From positions 186,001 to 250,000 of the forward strand of contig CAWDVA010000005.1 in assembly GCA_963805645.1 (NCBI GenBank): a DNA stretch of 64,000 nt, read 5' to 3'. Origin of the DNA: CAVXEH01 sp963805645 (GTDB lineage: Bacteria; Chloroflexota; Limnocylindria; QHBO01). A model generated the notes under the pieces. It worked only from the letters and a program-made list of their open reading frames with translations, was not told the DNA's origin and searched no databases. How positions within the stretch are numbered: position 1 is the first letter of the stretch; every line of letters starts with the position of its first letter. The position numbers and the translations under genes were made by a program. Shown here piece after piece: positions 48,985-56,896 of this stretch.

Positions 48985-51900
48985 GTGATCTGCTCGAAGT
49001 GCGGCACCGAGAACAAGCCGGGTGGACGGTTCTGCGTGGAATGCGGCTCGTCCCTCGCGGTTCCCTGTCCCAGCTGCGGAAGTCCCACCGAGCCCGGCGA
49101 GAAGTTCTGTGGCAGCTGCGGCACTGCGCTGAGCGGTGCACTGCCCGCAGCGCTGGCCCAGACGCCGGCGCCCGTTGCCGAGCGTCGGCTGGTGAGCGTG
49201 CTCTTCGCGGACCTCGTCGGCTTCACCCCATTCTCGGAGGAGCGCGACGCCGAAGACGTCCGTGACACGCTGAGCCACTACTTCGACCTCGCCTCGGAGG
49301 TGATGGCCCGCTACGGGGGAACCGTCGAGAAGTTCATCGGCGATGCGGTGATGGCGGTCTGGGGCACGCCGGTCGCGCACGAGGATGATGCCGAGCGTGC
49401 CGTCCGCGCCGCCCTCGAGCTGGTCGACGCGGTGCCCGCGCTGGGTCCGACCATCCAGGCCCGGGCCGGCGTCCTGACCGGGGAAGCGGCGGTCACCCTT
49501 GGAGCCACGAACCAGGGCATGGTCGCGGGTGACATGGTCAACACGGCCGCCCGCCTGCAGTCGGCCGCGGCGCCCGGCACCGTCCTGGTCGGCGAGGCCA
49601 CCCGGCGCGCGGCGGGCCAGGCGATCGTCTTCGAAGAAGCCGGCGAGCAGACGTTGAAGGGCAAGGCGAGCCCGGTTCCGGCCTGGCGCGCCATGCGCGT
49701 GGTCTCGGAGCGGGGCGGGCGCAATCGCAGCGAGGCGCTCGAGGCGCCCTTCGTCGGCCGGGACGAGGAGTTCCGCCTGCTCAAGGAGATGTTCCACGCC
49801 ACCGGTCGCGAGCAGCGAGCCCGGCTCGTCTCGGTCATCGGCCCGGCCGGGATCGGCAAGAGCCGCCTCGCCTGGGAGTTCCAGAAGTATCTCGACGGGC
49901 TGGTCGACACGGCCTGGTGGCATCACGGGCGCAGCCCGGCCTACGGGGACGGGATCACCTTCTGGGCACTGGGCGAGATGGTCCGCGGCCGCTGTGGTCT
50001 GGCCGAGAACGACGATGAGGCGACCACCCGGGCCAAGGTCGCGGAGGTCCTGGCGCAGACAGTCCCCGATCCTGAGGAGCGAAGGTGGATCGAGCGCGCC
50101 CTGCTCCCCCTGCTCGGGATAGGGTCCGACGGCGGCTCCGAGCAGCTGTTCGCCGCCTGGCGCACCTTCTTCGAGCGGCTCAGCGACACGGGCACCGTCG
50201 TCCTCGCCTTCGAGGACCTGCACTGGGCGGACAGCGGCACCCTCGACTTCGTGGACCACCTGCTGGAATGGAGCAAGGGCCACCCAATCCTGATCGTGAC
50301 CCTGGCCCGTCCCGAGCTGCTCGACCAGCGTCCCGACTGGGGAGCGGGCAAGCGCAACTTCGCGTCGGTCCACCTCGAGCCCCTCAGCGAGCCCGACATG
50401 AACCAGCTGCTCAGGGGACTGGTGCCCGGACTGCCCGACCGGGCGATGCGGGCAATCGTGGCCCGCGCCGACGGCATTCCGCTCTACGCGGTCGAGACGG
50501 TGCGGATGCTGGTCACCGAGGGGCGGCTCAAAGAGGAGGAGGGAGCCTACGTGCCGGTGGGCGACCTCACCGACGTGGCCGTGCCGGAGACGCTGACCGC
50601 GCTCATCGGGTCACGCCTCGACGGCCTTGATCCAGTCGACCGGGCGCTGATCCAGGACGCGTCGGTGCTGGGACAGAGCTTCACGCTCGACGCGCTGTCG
50701 GCAATCTCCGGGCTCGATGCCGCGAACCTCGAGCCTCGCCTGCGCGCCCTGGTTCGTCGCGAGCTGCTGGCCGTCGAGCTGGATCCCCGCTCCCCCGAGC
50801 GCGGCCAGTACGCCTTCCTGCAGTCGCTGATCCGGGAGGTGGCGTACAACACCCTGGCCAGGAAGGACCGCAAGGCACGCCACCTCGCGGCGGCCCGGTA
50901 CTTCGAGCAGGTCGGATCGGACGAGCTGGCGGGCGTCCTGGCCGGACACTACCTGGCGGCCCATGCCAACGCGACCGAGGGACCGGAGGCAGACGCCCTC
51001 GCCGCGCAGGCCCGGGTCGCGCTGAAGGGCGCTGCGGAGCGTGCGGCATCCCTGGGAGCCCACGACCAGGCGGTCGCCCTGCTCGAGCAGGGGTTGGCGG
51101 TGACCACCGATGCCGCCGATGAGGCAGAGCTTCTCGAGCGCGCAGGCCTGTCGGCAGGCAAGGCGGCCCGCTACGACGCAGCGGGAGACTTCCTTCGTCG
51201 CGCGGTCGCAATCCACAGAACGCGGGACGATCGCCTCGCAGCCGCCCGGGCCACCGCCTCGCTCGGCAGGACACTGCGGTGGGCGCACCGGACGGAGGCG
51301 GCGATCGACCTCCTGCTGGCGGCCTCGGCAGAGTTCACGGACCTGTTCCCGGATCCTGCCGTATTGGCGTTGTCCGGCGTGCTCGCCGAGGCCTACGTGG
51401 AGAACCAGGAGCCCCGCCGGGGCCTTGAGGTCGCGGAGCGTGTCCTGGAGGCGGCGGAGCACGGCGACCTGGCAGAGGTCCTCGCTGTGACGCTGGTGGC
51501 GAAGGGGACGGCACTCGGCCAGCTCGGGCGCCGGCGCGAGGGGATCGGCGTTGTCAGGGCGGGCGAGCAGCTCGCGCGCGGCAACGGGCTGGACGACACG
51601 CTGATGCTTGCCCTGGGCATCCGCGGCTTCCTGCAGAGCGATCTCGACATGGCCGACTCGCTGGACGCCAACCGCGAAGCCCTCGCCGTGGCCCGTCGAA
51701 TCGGGAACCGCGCGGGACTGCTGCGCATCGTCAACAACATCGGGTACACCGCCTTCCTCACCGGCGACTGGGACGAGGCGCTGGAGCAGCTCGACGGACA
51801 GCTGGCCGAGGACCTCGACCGGGGACACCGCATCTCGCTGCTCGCAAACGCGACCATCGTCCACGCGTGTCGTGGCGAGGACGTGACCCGGTCGCTCGAG

Positions 51901-52497
51901 GAGCTGCAGCGCCTGCTCGATGACGATCCCGACTCCGGCCCAGACTTCCGCGCCGCTGTCGACGATGCGATCGCGAACGCCGCTACCGCGGACGGGCGGC
52001 TGGGCGAGGCGCGCGCGGCCTGGCGGCGCCTGGCGGATCACGCCGCGGTCAATGCCCCGGAGTTCAGGTATCGGACCGCCCGGCTCGCATTGTGGGACGG
52101 CGAAGTGGCCGAGGCCCGGGAGGACCTCACGGCGCTGGATGCAACGGGCGTCCACGGCCGCGTGGTGGAGCTGCGCCGGACGACGATCACGGCCGGCCTG
52201 GCCGCTCGCGAAGGCGACACCACGAAGGCGCTGCAGCTGTACAAGGAGGCCCTGCGGGGCTGGCACAGCGTGGGGCTCGCCTGGGACGAGGCCCTCACCG
52301 GGATCGACATCGCCACCATGCTCGAGCCGTCGCATCCCGAGGTGCGCGCTGCCGCGGAATCGGCGCGCGAGATCCTCGTTCGCTTGGGCGCGAAGCCGTT
52401 CGTGGCACGCCTGGACGCGGCGATGCCGGCCGCTACGCCTGGCCCGGATGCCGGTAAGGTGCCGGCCGCGGACCACGGCCGGAGCACCGCCGGCTGA
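48985..52497 (+). CDS. class III adenylate/guanylate cyclase with zinc ribbons, AAA and TPR-like repeats
   Basis: A 1170-residue signalling protein. Domains in order: two N-terminal zinc ribbons (C3/C6/C17/C20 and C28/C31/C42/C45), a class III nucleotidyl cyclase (about 65-240), an AAA/STAND ATPase with P-loop GPAGIGKSRLAWEF (residues 286-293) and LAFEDLHWADSGTLDFVDH, then long alpha-helical TPR-like repeats to the end. The cyclase has metal-binding D76 and D120, Lys116, and N186/R190 for the transition state, so it should be active on ATP or GTP. Such proteins are widespread in Chloroflexota and other soil bacteria. It starts GTG with GGGG upstream. It is divergent from the kaiB-EAL operon. 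Ligands are unknown. Confidence 0.9.
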   Translation: MICSKCGTENKPGGRFCVECGSSLAVPCPSCGSPTEPGEKFCGSCGTALSGALPAALAQTPAPVAERRLVSVLFADLVGFTPFSEERDAEDVRDTLSHYFDLASEVMARYGGTVEKFIGDAVMAVWGTPVAHEDDAERAVRAALELVDAVPALGPTIQARAGVLTGEAAVTLGATNQGMVAGDMVNTAARLQSAAAPGTVLVGEATRRAAGQAIVFEEAGEQTLKGKASPVPAWRAMRVVSERGGRNRSEALEAPFVGRDEEFRLLKEMFHATGREQRARLVSVIGPAGIGKSRLAWEFQKYLDGLVDTAWWHHGRSPAYGDGITFWALGEMVRGRCGLAENDDEATTRAKVAEVLAQTVPDPEERRWIERALLPLLGIGSDGGSEQLFAAWRTFFERLSDTGTVVLAFEDLHWADSGTLDFVDHLLEWSKGHPILIVTLARPELLDQRPDWGAGKRNFASVHLEPLSEPDMNQLLRGLVPGLPDRAMRAIVARADGIPLYAVETVRMLVTEGRLKEEEGAYVPVGDLTDVAVPETLTALIGSRLDGLDPVDRALIQDASVLGQSFTLDALSAISGLDAANLEPRLRALVRRELLAVELDPRSPERGQYAFLQSLIREVAYNTLARKDRKARHLAAARYFEQVGSDELAGVLAGHYLAAHANATEGPEADALAAQARVALKGAAERAASLGAHDQAVALLEQGLAVTTDAADEAELLERAGLSAGKAARYDAAGDFLRRAVAIHRTRDDRLAAARATASLGRTLRWAHRTEAAIDLLLAASAEFTDLFPDPAVLALSGVLAEAYVENQEPRRGLEVAERVLEAAEHGDLAEVLAVTLVAKGTALGQLGRRREGIGVVRAGEQLARGNGLDDTLMLALGIRGFLQSDLDMADSLDANREALAVARRIGNRAGLLRIVNNIGYTAFLTGDWDEALEQLDGQLAEDLDRGHRISLLANATIVHACRGEDVTRSLEELQRLLDDDPDSGPDFRAAVDDAIANAATADGRLGEARAAWRRLADHAAVNAPEFRYRTARLALWDGEVAEAREDLTALDATGVHGRVVELRRTTITAGLAAREGDTTKALQLYKEALRGWHSVGLAWDEALTGIDIATMLEPSHPEVRAAAESAREILVRLGAKPFVARLDAAMPAATPGPDAGKVPAADHGRSTAG

Positions 52498-52505
52498 TCA
52501 GCGGT

Positions 52506-52523
52506 CGCCCCCGCCAGGGGGCG
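52506..52523 (+). terminator. hairpin downstream of the cyclase gene
   Basis: CGCCCCC-GCCA-GGGGGCG, 7-bp perfect stem nine bases after the stop; no T-tract follows. Confidence 0.35.
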
Positions 52524-52574
52524 GATCGGGGCTCGTGTTTCGGCGGGTCCTTGCCGCTAGGCGCCCATGAAGCC

Positions 52575-52628
52575 CGATTCATGCTCAGATGTTGGAGGCG
52601 ACGACGGGAATCGAACCCGTGTACGCGG
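52575..52628. repeat. direct repeat copy 1 (tRNA-Cys 3' half)
   Basis: Matches 53902-53955 in the same orientation, with one mismatch in 54 bases (47 bases in a row are identical, 52582-52628). It contains the T arm, the acceptor 3' strand, the discriminator, CCA and the 3' flank of tRNA-Cys. It is a typical attachment-core shape. Confidence 0.85.
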
Positions 52629-52677
52629 GTTTCAGGGATGGCCATACCGGCCGCGGACGTCCGTTGGCGGCGTCGCC
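52588..52677 (-). pseudogene. degenerate tRNA-Cys-like gene
   Basis: The 3' half of tRNA-Cys is present (T arm, acceptor, CCA). At 52671-52677 the minus-strand sequence GGCGACG could pair with the acceptor end, but the middle (D and anticodon arms) cannot fold as tRNA. It is either a decayed tRNA copy or an attachment-site remnant; the 7-base match could be chance. Confidence 0.5.
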
Positions 52678-53042
52678 ACGCTCAGATCGGCCGGTCAGGT
52701 CGACCCTTTGACCGCCGTGGTCCGCCCCTGTTGCTGCCAGCGTTGCTGCCGGGGGGTCCCGATGCTTCCACCGAGGCACGCCGGCCTCGTCGTCCCACTG
52801 GCGGCGTCTGCAGCCGGCCCGCGACGTCGCACAGCTGGCCTTTGGTGAGGTGCAATGAACGAAGGAGGCGAATGGCCCCGCAAACGGGCCAATGGCGGCT
52901 CCATGTGATCGCGAAGTCGGTCCCAGCAGCAACCCGACTGCGCTTGTGAGTCCTGCCTGACCGCGCGTTCGGGACCTTCTCCCCTTGCCGCACCCGTTGA
53001 CGCGCGCTTTGCTGGAGGTCCCAGTCATGGGAGGAGAGAGCA

Positions 53043-53645
53043 ATGCGACGCGTGATTGCGGCAGTGGCGGTGCTGGGCCTGCTGTTGGGTGCCTGTTCCA
53101 GCGACCCGACCACCTCGGAGGAATACCAGGCAGTGGCGCAGCAGCTCGCCGACACCCAGCGGTCGCTGGCCGACGTGACGGCCGATCGCGATGCGCTTCT
53201 CGCGGCCGCACAGCAGCCGGCAACTGAGCGGCACGCGAAGGCACAGGCAACGCAAGATGCGGTGCGCGCCATCCTTGACGACCCCGAATCAGTCGGGACC
53301 GAGGACGAGGTCATTGACGCCCTGGCCGCCTACGCGACGCCGGGTGCCATGATGGACGACGCTGTCTTCAGCGCCGTACCGATGAAGAGCGCCTGGCGCA
53401 ACACCCTCTACGGCGGGGCGATGGACGCTCGGATCGACACGACCTACACCTGGCTGTCGGAGGACGGCTCCCAGGGCGGGTCCATCTGGCTGTGGCATGG
53501 GACGAATGCGGCTGGCAATCCCTTCGAGCTGCCGGGGGTCAATCTGGACGAATACAACGAGGACGGGCGGATGACACGCACCTACGTGGCTTACCCGTAC
53601 CCCGACGATTACGTCAGGAAGGCCGTGTTGGGGAGTGGCACCTAG
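53043..53645 (+). CDS. lipoprotein with coiled coil and NTF2/SnoaL-like domain
   Basis: A 200-residue exported lipoprotein. Signal peptide with lipobox LLGAC (Cys18), then an Ala/Gln/Asp coiled coil (residues 25-75), then a beta-rich domain with WRNTLYGGAMDARIDTTYTW, SIWLWHGTNAAGNPFELPGV and YNEDGRMTRTYVAYPYPDDY, which resembles SnoaL/NTF2-like folds (a conserved gly-rich loop and 'edGri.r...y.d' end). AGGAG lies before ATG 53043. It is the only gene in the tRNA-Cys-bounded segment. Function is unknown; a periplasmic or surface binding role is a guess. Confidence 0.7.
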   Translation: MRRVIAAVAVLGLLLGACSSDPTTSEEYQAVAQQLADTQRSLADVTADRDALLAAAQQPATERHAKAQATQDAVRAILDDPESVGTEDEVIDALAAYATPGAMMDDAVFSAVPMKSAWRNTLYGGAMDARIDTTYTWLSEDGSQGGSIWLWHGTNAAGNPFELPGVNLDEYNEDGRMTRTYVAYPYPDDYVRKAVLGSGT

Positions 53646-53900
53646 CGATCCGGTATGAGCCCCGGAGTCAGAGTTGCATCCCGCGGCCCGACTCCGGAGG
53701 CGCGCGTCGCGCATTTCCTTCAGAAGTCTGCGCTCACTGCCCACCGCCAAAATCGGGCACGCCGCTCGTCGATTAAGTCCGTGAGGATCGTTTGGCCGTC
53801 CTCACGTCACGTGGGCCGCGCGGCGGGGTACGTCGAATGCCTGTGAGGCATCGGACTGGCTGGAGAGAAGCACTTCCAGGGCTAGCCATTGCATCGTTAT
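53646..53900. other. gap between the lipoprotein gene and tRNA-Cys, no gene seen
   Basis: Contains the inverted repeats CCGGAGTC/GACTCCGG (about 53667-53701) and GTGAGGA/TCCTCAC (about 53780-53806). The first could act as a terminator for the lipoprotein gene, but no T-run follows. Confidence 0.3.
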
Positions 53901-53901
53901 T

Positions 53902-53955
53902 CGATTCTTGCTCAGATGTTGGAGGCGACGACGGGAATCGAACCCGTGTACGCGG
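53902..53955. repeat. direct repeat copy 2 (within intact tRNA-Cys)
   Basis: The matching copy of 52575-52628. It covers the anticodon stem 3' side, T arm, acceptor end and 3' flank of the intact tRNA-Cys gene. Confidence 0.85.
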
Positions 53956-53994
53956 TTTTGCAGACCGCTCCCTGGACCACTCGGGCACGTCGCC
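53920..53994 (-). tRNA. tRNA-Cys (GCA)
   Basis: 75-base gene with CCA. Acceptor GGCGACG/CGTCGCC, anticodon loop CTGCAAA (GCA) on GCGGT/ACCGC, and U73 as the discriminator, typical of Cys tRNA. It is the last of four tRNAs transcribed from the promoter at 54367-54396 (Phe-Gly-Gln-Cys). Confidence 0.95.
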
Positions 53995-54008
53995 CCGATG
54001 CTGCGCAC

Positions 54009-54082
54009 TGGCTGCCCCGCGAGGATTCGAACCTCGGTTCACGGATCCAAAGTCCGCTGTCCTACCACTAGACGACGGGGCA
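54009..54082 (-). tRNA. tRNA-Gln (TTG)
   Basis: 74-base gene with CCA; acceptor TGCCCCG/CGGGGCA, anticodon loop CTTTGGA (TTG) on GCGGA/TCCGT. Discriminator G. Confidence 0.95.
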
Positions 54083-54132
54083 GCGGATCCGAGGCACGAG
54101 GCTAGCAGGTCAGTGCCGCCTGGGCAGAAAAA

Positions 54133-54208
54133 TGGAGCGGAAGACGGGACTCGAACCCGCGACCCTCACCTTGGCAAGGTGATGCTCTACCAACTGAGCC
54201 ACTTCCGC
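54133..54208 (-). tRNA. tRNA-Gly (GCC)
   Basis: 76-base gene with CCA; acceptor GCGGAAG/CTTCCGC, anticodon loop TTGCCAA (GCC) on TCACC/GGTGA. Confidence 0.95.
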
Positions 54209-54234
54209 CCGTTTCGCCGATGCGCGCCACAACG

Positions 54235-54310
54235 TGGTGCCGAGGGTCAGAATCGAACTGACGACACCCGCCTCTTCAGGGCGGTGCTCTACCAACTGAG
54301 CTACCTCGGC
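54235..54310 (-). tRNA. tRNA-Phe (GAA)
   Basis: 76-base gene with CCA; acceptor GCCGAGG/CCTCGGC, anticodon loop CTGAAGA (GAA) on CCGCC/GGCGG. It is the first of the tRNA operon. Confidence 0.95.
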
Positions 54311-54366
54311 TCGCCCGTTCGATCCTCAGGATCTGCGGCCCCGCTCGTGGTCGCGTATCGAGCCGG

Positions 54367-54396
54367 ACGATAGCACAGCCGTTCGCCGAGCGGCAA
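54367..54396 (-). promoter_or_regulatory. tRNA operon promoter (Phe-Gly-Gln-Cys)
   Basis: TTGCCG (54391-54396), 18-base spacer, TATCGT (54367-54372) with an extended -10 (TGC). The 11-base stretch GGCTGTGCTAT that includes the -10 is identical to the site before the tRNA-Leu genes. Confidence 0.6.
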
Positions 54397-54408
54397 GGCG
54401 CCATCGGC

Positions 54409-55434
54409 CTACTGCGGCGAGGGCATCCCTCCCGTTCCAACCGGGGCCGGCGTGTCGAGCCCGGAGGGAAACGGCTGGCCCATCTGGCCGGCGATCCGCT
54501 CCAGGATCCGGATCCGCTCGGCAATGGGCGGATGGGTGTCCCACATCGACTTCGCGCGCTCCTCGAAGCTCTTGATGGGATTCACGATGTACAGGTGCTG
54601 GGTGGCACGGTTCGCCACCTCCAGCACCTCCGGATCATCGCTGATCTTGCGGAGGGCGCGAGCGAGTCCCACAGGGTTGCGGGTCAGGTCCACGGAGCTC
54701 ACGTCGGCCAGCTCCTCGCGGCTCCGCGACACGGCCAGCTGGATCATGCGACCGATGAGCGGCGCCACGATGGCGAGCACGATCGCCACCACGAACAGGA
54801 TCACCTGGAGCCCTCCCCCACCTCCGCTCCGGTCCGAGCTGCTCCGTCGGCGACCTCCTCCGAACCAGAACGTGTAGCGCAGGAACCAGTCCGACATCAG
54901 GGCAATGGAGCCCACCAGGACGCCGACCAGCAATGTGAAGCGGATGTCGAAGTTCCGGACGTGGCTCATCTCGTGGCCAATGACGCCCTGCAGCTCCTCG
55001 CGGTCCATCTTCTGCAGGAGCCCGGTGGTCGCCGCGACGGAGGCATGCTTGGGGTCCCGCCCCGTGGCGAAGGCATTCGGCGCGGTGTCGTCGATGACGT
55101 AGACCCGCGGCATGGGCATCCCCGACGCCAGGCTCATCTCGGTCACCACGTTGACGAGCTGCCGGTACTGGTCGGGCGGGTTGGCGACCGGCACCTCCTT
55201 GGCGCCCGACGAGGCGAGGACCAGCTTGTCGCCCCCGAAGAACGAGCCGATGCTCATCAGGGTGGCGATCACCACCGCCACGATGACGCCACCCCAGCCG
55301 AAGCCGGTGGCATAGCCGATGGCGCCGCCGAGCACGCCGAGCACCACGATGACGACCCCCACCAGCAGCCAGCTGTTGCGCCGGTTGCGGCCGATCTCGC
55401 GGAAGAACGTGGTGGACGGCGCTGACGAGGTCAT
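54409..55434 (-). CDS. htpX: M48 membrane metalloprotease HtpX-like
   Basis: A 341-residue membrane zinc protease of the HtpX family (M48B), which degrades damaged membrane proteins. Two N-terminal helices (about 22-65), the GMPMPRVYVIDDTAPNAFATGRDP segment, the zinc motif HEMSH (H154, E155, H158 of IGHEMSHVRN), more hydrophobic segments at 165-185 and 210-235 with a Gly/Ser loop (FGGGRRRSSSDRSGGGGG), and SREELADVSSV, with the third zinc ligand. The C-terminal HPPIAERI is standard. It is 41 bases after lemA, a common pair. The ATG 55434 lacks a strong Shine-Dalgarno sequence. Confidence 0.94.
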   Translation of the reverse strand: MTSSAPSTTFFREIGRNRRNSWLLVGVVIVVLGVLGGAIGYATGFGWGGVIVAVVIATLMSIGSFFGGDKLVLASSGAKEVPVANPPDQYRQLVNVVTEMSLASGMPMPRVYVIDDTAPNAFATGRDPKHASVAATTGLLQKMDREELQGVIGHEMSHVRNFDIRFTLLVGVLVGSIALMSDWFLRYTFWFGGGRRRSSSDRSGGGGGLQVILFVVAIVLAIVAPLIGRMIQLAVSRSREELADVSSVDLTRNPVGLARALRKISDDPEVLEVANRATQHLYIVNPIKSFEERAKSMWDTHPPIAERIRILERIAGQMGQPFPSGLDTPAPVGTGGMPSPQ

Positions 55435-55475
55435 GAGTCAGCGCCGCCGGGTCGCTGCATGCGTGACGGGCCGGG

Positions 55476-56054
55476 TCAGGACTTCAGGCTGAGGTCCACG
55501 GCCGGGACCGCGGTGTCCTCCTCGGCGATCTGGAAGTAGTCACGTCCGCTGAACCCGAACATCCCCGCGATGAGCACGTTGGGGAAGGTCTGGATCGAGG
55601 TGTTGTACTCCCGGACGGTGCTGTTGTAGTGCTGACGAGAGAACCCGATCTGGTTCTCCGTGGTGGTCAGCTGCTCCTGCAGCTGCATGACGTTCTCGTT
55701 GGCCTTGAGCTGCGGGTAGTTCTCCACCAGGGCGAAGAGCTGGCGCAAGGCTCCGGAGAGGACGTTCTCGGCCTGGGCGGAGGCTCCCGCCTGCGAAGGT
55801 CCGGCCGCCTGCGCGCTGACGGCGGCGTTGCGAGCCTCGATGACCTTGGTCAGGGTCGTCTGCTCGAACTCCATGTAGCCCTTGACGGCTTCCACCAGGT
55901 TGGGGATCAGGTCGTGCCGGCGCTTGAGCTGCACGCTGATCTGGTTCCAGGCCTCGTCGACCATGTTCCGCAGGCGAACGAGCCCGTTGTACATGAGGAC
56001 GAGGAAGAGCGCGATGACCGCGAGGACGATCAGGACGATCCAGACGGTAGGCAT
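55476..56054 (-). CDS. lemA: LemA family membrane protein
   Basis: A 192-residue LemA protein with one N-terminal transmembrane helix (VWIVLIVLAVIALFLVLMY), the signature YNGLVRLRNMVDEAWNQISVQLKRRHDLIPNLVEAVKGYMEFE, a helical core with an Ala/Gln-rich loop (residues 80-95), and RQHYNSTVREYNTSIQTFPNVLIAGMFGF near the end. LemA genes often lie next to htpX or TPM-domain genes; function is still unclear. The start ATG 56054 follows tRNA-Val by about 100 bases. The pair may be involved in membrane quality control. Confidence 0.93.
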   Translation of the reverse strand: MPTVWIVLIVLAVIALFLVLMYNGLVRLRNMVDEAWNQISVQLKRRHDLIPNLVEAVKGYMEFEQTTLTKVIEARNAAVSAQAAGPSQAGASAQAENVLSGALRQLFALVENYPQLKANENVMQLQEQLTTTENQIGFSRQHYNSTVREYNTSIQTFPNVLIAGMFGFSGRDYFQIAEEDTAVPAVDLSLKS

Positions 56055-56152
56055 CGGTGGTTGGTCAACTCCCTGCTGTTCGGGATGGACCCGGGCATCG
56101 TACCAGCGGGCCGTGCAAAAGGCGATGGCGCTGACCGTCCGGTGGCCGGGCG

Positions 56153-56229
56153 TGGTGGGCGGTGAGGGACTCGAACCCCCGACCTTCTCGGTGTAAGCGA
56201 GACGCTCTCACCAGCTGAGCTAACCGCCC
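56153..56229 (-). tRNA. tRNA-Val (TAC)
   Basis: 77-base gene with CCA; acceptor GGGCGGT/ACCGCCC, anticodon loop CTTACAC (TAC) on TCTCG/CGAGA. It lies upstream of lemA. Confidence 0.95.
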
Positions 56230-56327
56230 CACGGGGGAGCGTATCACCCGTGGTTGCGACCCGGGTTGGCGTCAGCGCCCGCGGCACGGCGCCCCGTCGT
56301 GCAGCCCGCGAGGGGCGGCCTACGGAA

Positions 56328-56353
56328 ACGCCGCTCCCTGACGGAAGCGGCGT
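56328..56353 (-). terminator. hairpin after the tRNA-Leu pair
   Basis: ACGCCGCT pairs with AGCGGCGT (56328-56335 with 56346-56353), 3 T's and CC follow; a weak intrinsic terminator between tRNA-Leu(GAG) and tRNA-Val. Confidence 0.4.
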
Positions 56354-56374
56354 CATCGGTCTGTCGTTGCGAGT

Positions 56375-56459
56375 TGGTGCCCAGGCCGGGACTTGAACCC
56401 GGATGGGTTTCCCCATACGCCCCTCAAACGTACGCGTATACCAATTCCGCCACCTGGGC
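56375..56459 (-). tRNA. tRNA-Leu (GAG)
   Basis: 85-base gene with CCA; acceptor GCCCAGG/CCTGGGC, anticodon loop TTGAGGG (GAG) on TACGT/GCGTA, and a long variable arm. Confidence 0.93.
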
Positions 56460-56466
56460 CAGAGGG

Positions 56467-56554
56467 TGGTACCGAGGGAGGGACTTGAACCCACACGACC
56501 GTAATGGTCACTAGGTCCTGAACCTAGCGCGTCTGCCTATTCCGCCACCTCGGC
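56467..56554 (-). tRNA. tRNA-Leu (CAG)
   Basis: 88-base gene with CCA; acceptor GCCGAGG/CCTCGGT, anticodon loop TTCAGGA (CAG) on CTAGG/CCTAG, long variable arm. It is the first in the pair with tRNA-Leu(GAG). Confidence 0.94.
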
Positions 56555-56596
56555 ACGAGACGCTCCACGGGCGTCACCGCCGGCGAAGCGCGGCCG

Positions 56597-56602
56597 ATCA
56601 TA
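56597..56602 (-). promoter_or_regulatory. TATGAT -10 box of the tRNA-Leu pair
   Basis: TATGAT with extended -10 (TGC) on the minus strand, 43 bases before tRNA-Leu(CAG). The shared GGCTGTGCTAT matches the tRNA-Phe promoter. Confidence 0.5.
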
Positions 56603-56643
56603 GCACAGCCCCCGTACGGGGACGGCGGGGCTTCCCGGCGCGC

Positions 56644-56868
56644 CTAGACCGATGTCTGGGGCAGCAGGTTGAGCAGGCTGAAGACGACGAACAGCACACC
56701 GAGTACCACCGTCAGCCGGAAGAGCGTGCGCTCGATCCCGCGGCGGCTGCGGTACGCGGTCACCTCGCCGCCGAACGCACCACCAAGGCCGGTCCCCCGC
56801 TGCTGCAGGAGGATGGCGGCGATGAGCGCCACGGCAAGGATCATCTGGGCAATGACGAGTGGATTCAT
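56644..56868 (-). CDS. secG: SecG, preprotein translocase subunit
   Basis: A 74-residue SecG with two hydrophobic segments (about 4-24 and 50-70) and the typical QQRGTGLGGAFGGE loop between. It assists SecYEG in protein export. Its ATG 56868 is only nine bases after a TATACT box, so transcription would start two to three bases before it: likely a leaderless mRNA. It follows gpmI by 28 bases and is usually the last gene of the gap-pgk-tpi-gpm-secG cluster. Confidence 0.95.
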   Translation of the reverse strand: MNPLVIAQMILAVALIAAILLQQRGTGLGGAFGGEVTAYRSRRGIERTLFRLTVVLGVLFVVFSLLNLLPQTSV

Positions 56869-56877
56869 GGCCGGCGC

Positions 56878-56883
56878 AGTATA
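56878..56883 (-). promoter_or_regulatory. TATACT -10 box of secG
   Basis: TATACT on the minus strand nine bases before the secG ATG; -35 not clear. It gives a near-leaderless mRNA. Confidence 0.4.
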
Positions 56884-56896
56884 GCGGAGAGCGTCC

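Larger units (their letters stand above)
52629..53901. mobile_element. possible remnant of an element integrated at tRNA-Cys
   Basis: The 1.3 kb between the two tRNA-Cys 3' copies has the layout of an integrated element: an intact tRNA gene at one end and a displaced 3' tRNA fragment at the other. It carries one gene (lipoprotein at 53043). No integrase, relaxase or phage gene is visible; 52678-53042 shows no recognised gene. It may be a scar left by deletion or a segment brought in by a lost element. Confidence 0.35.
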
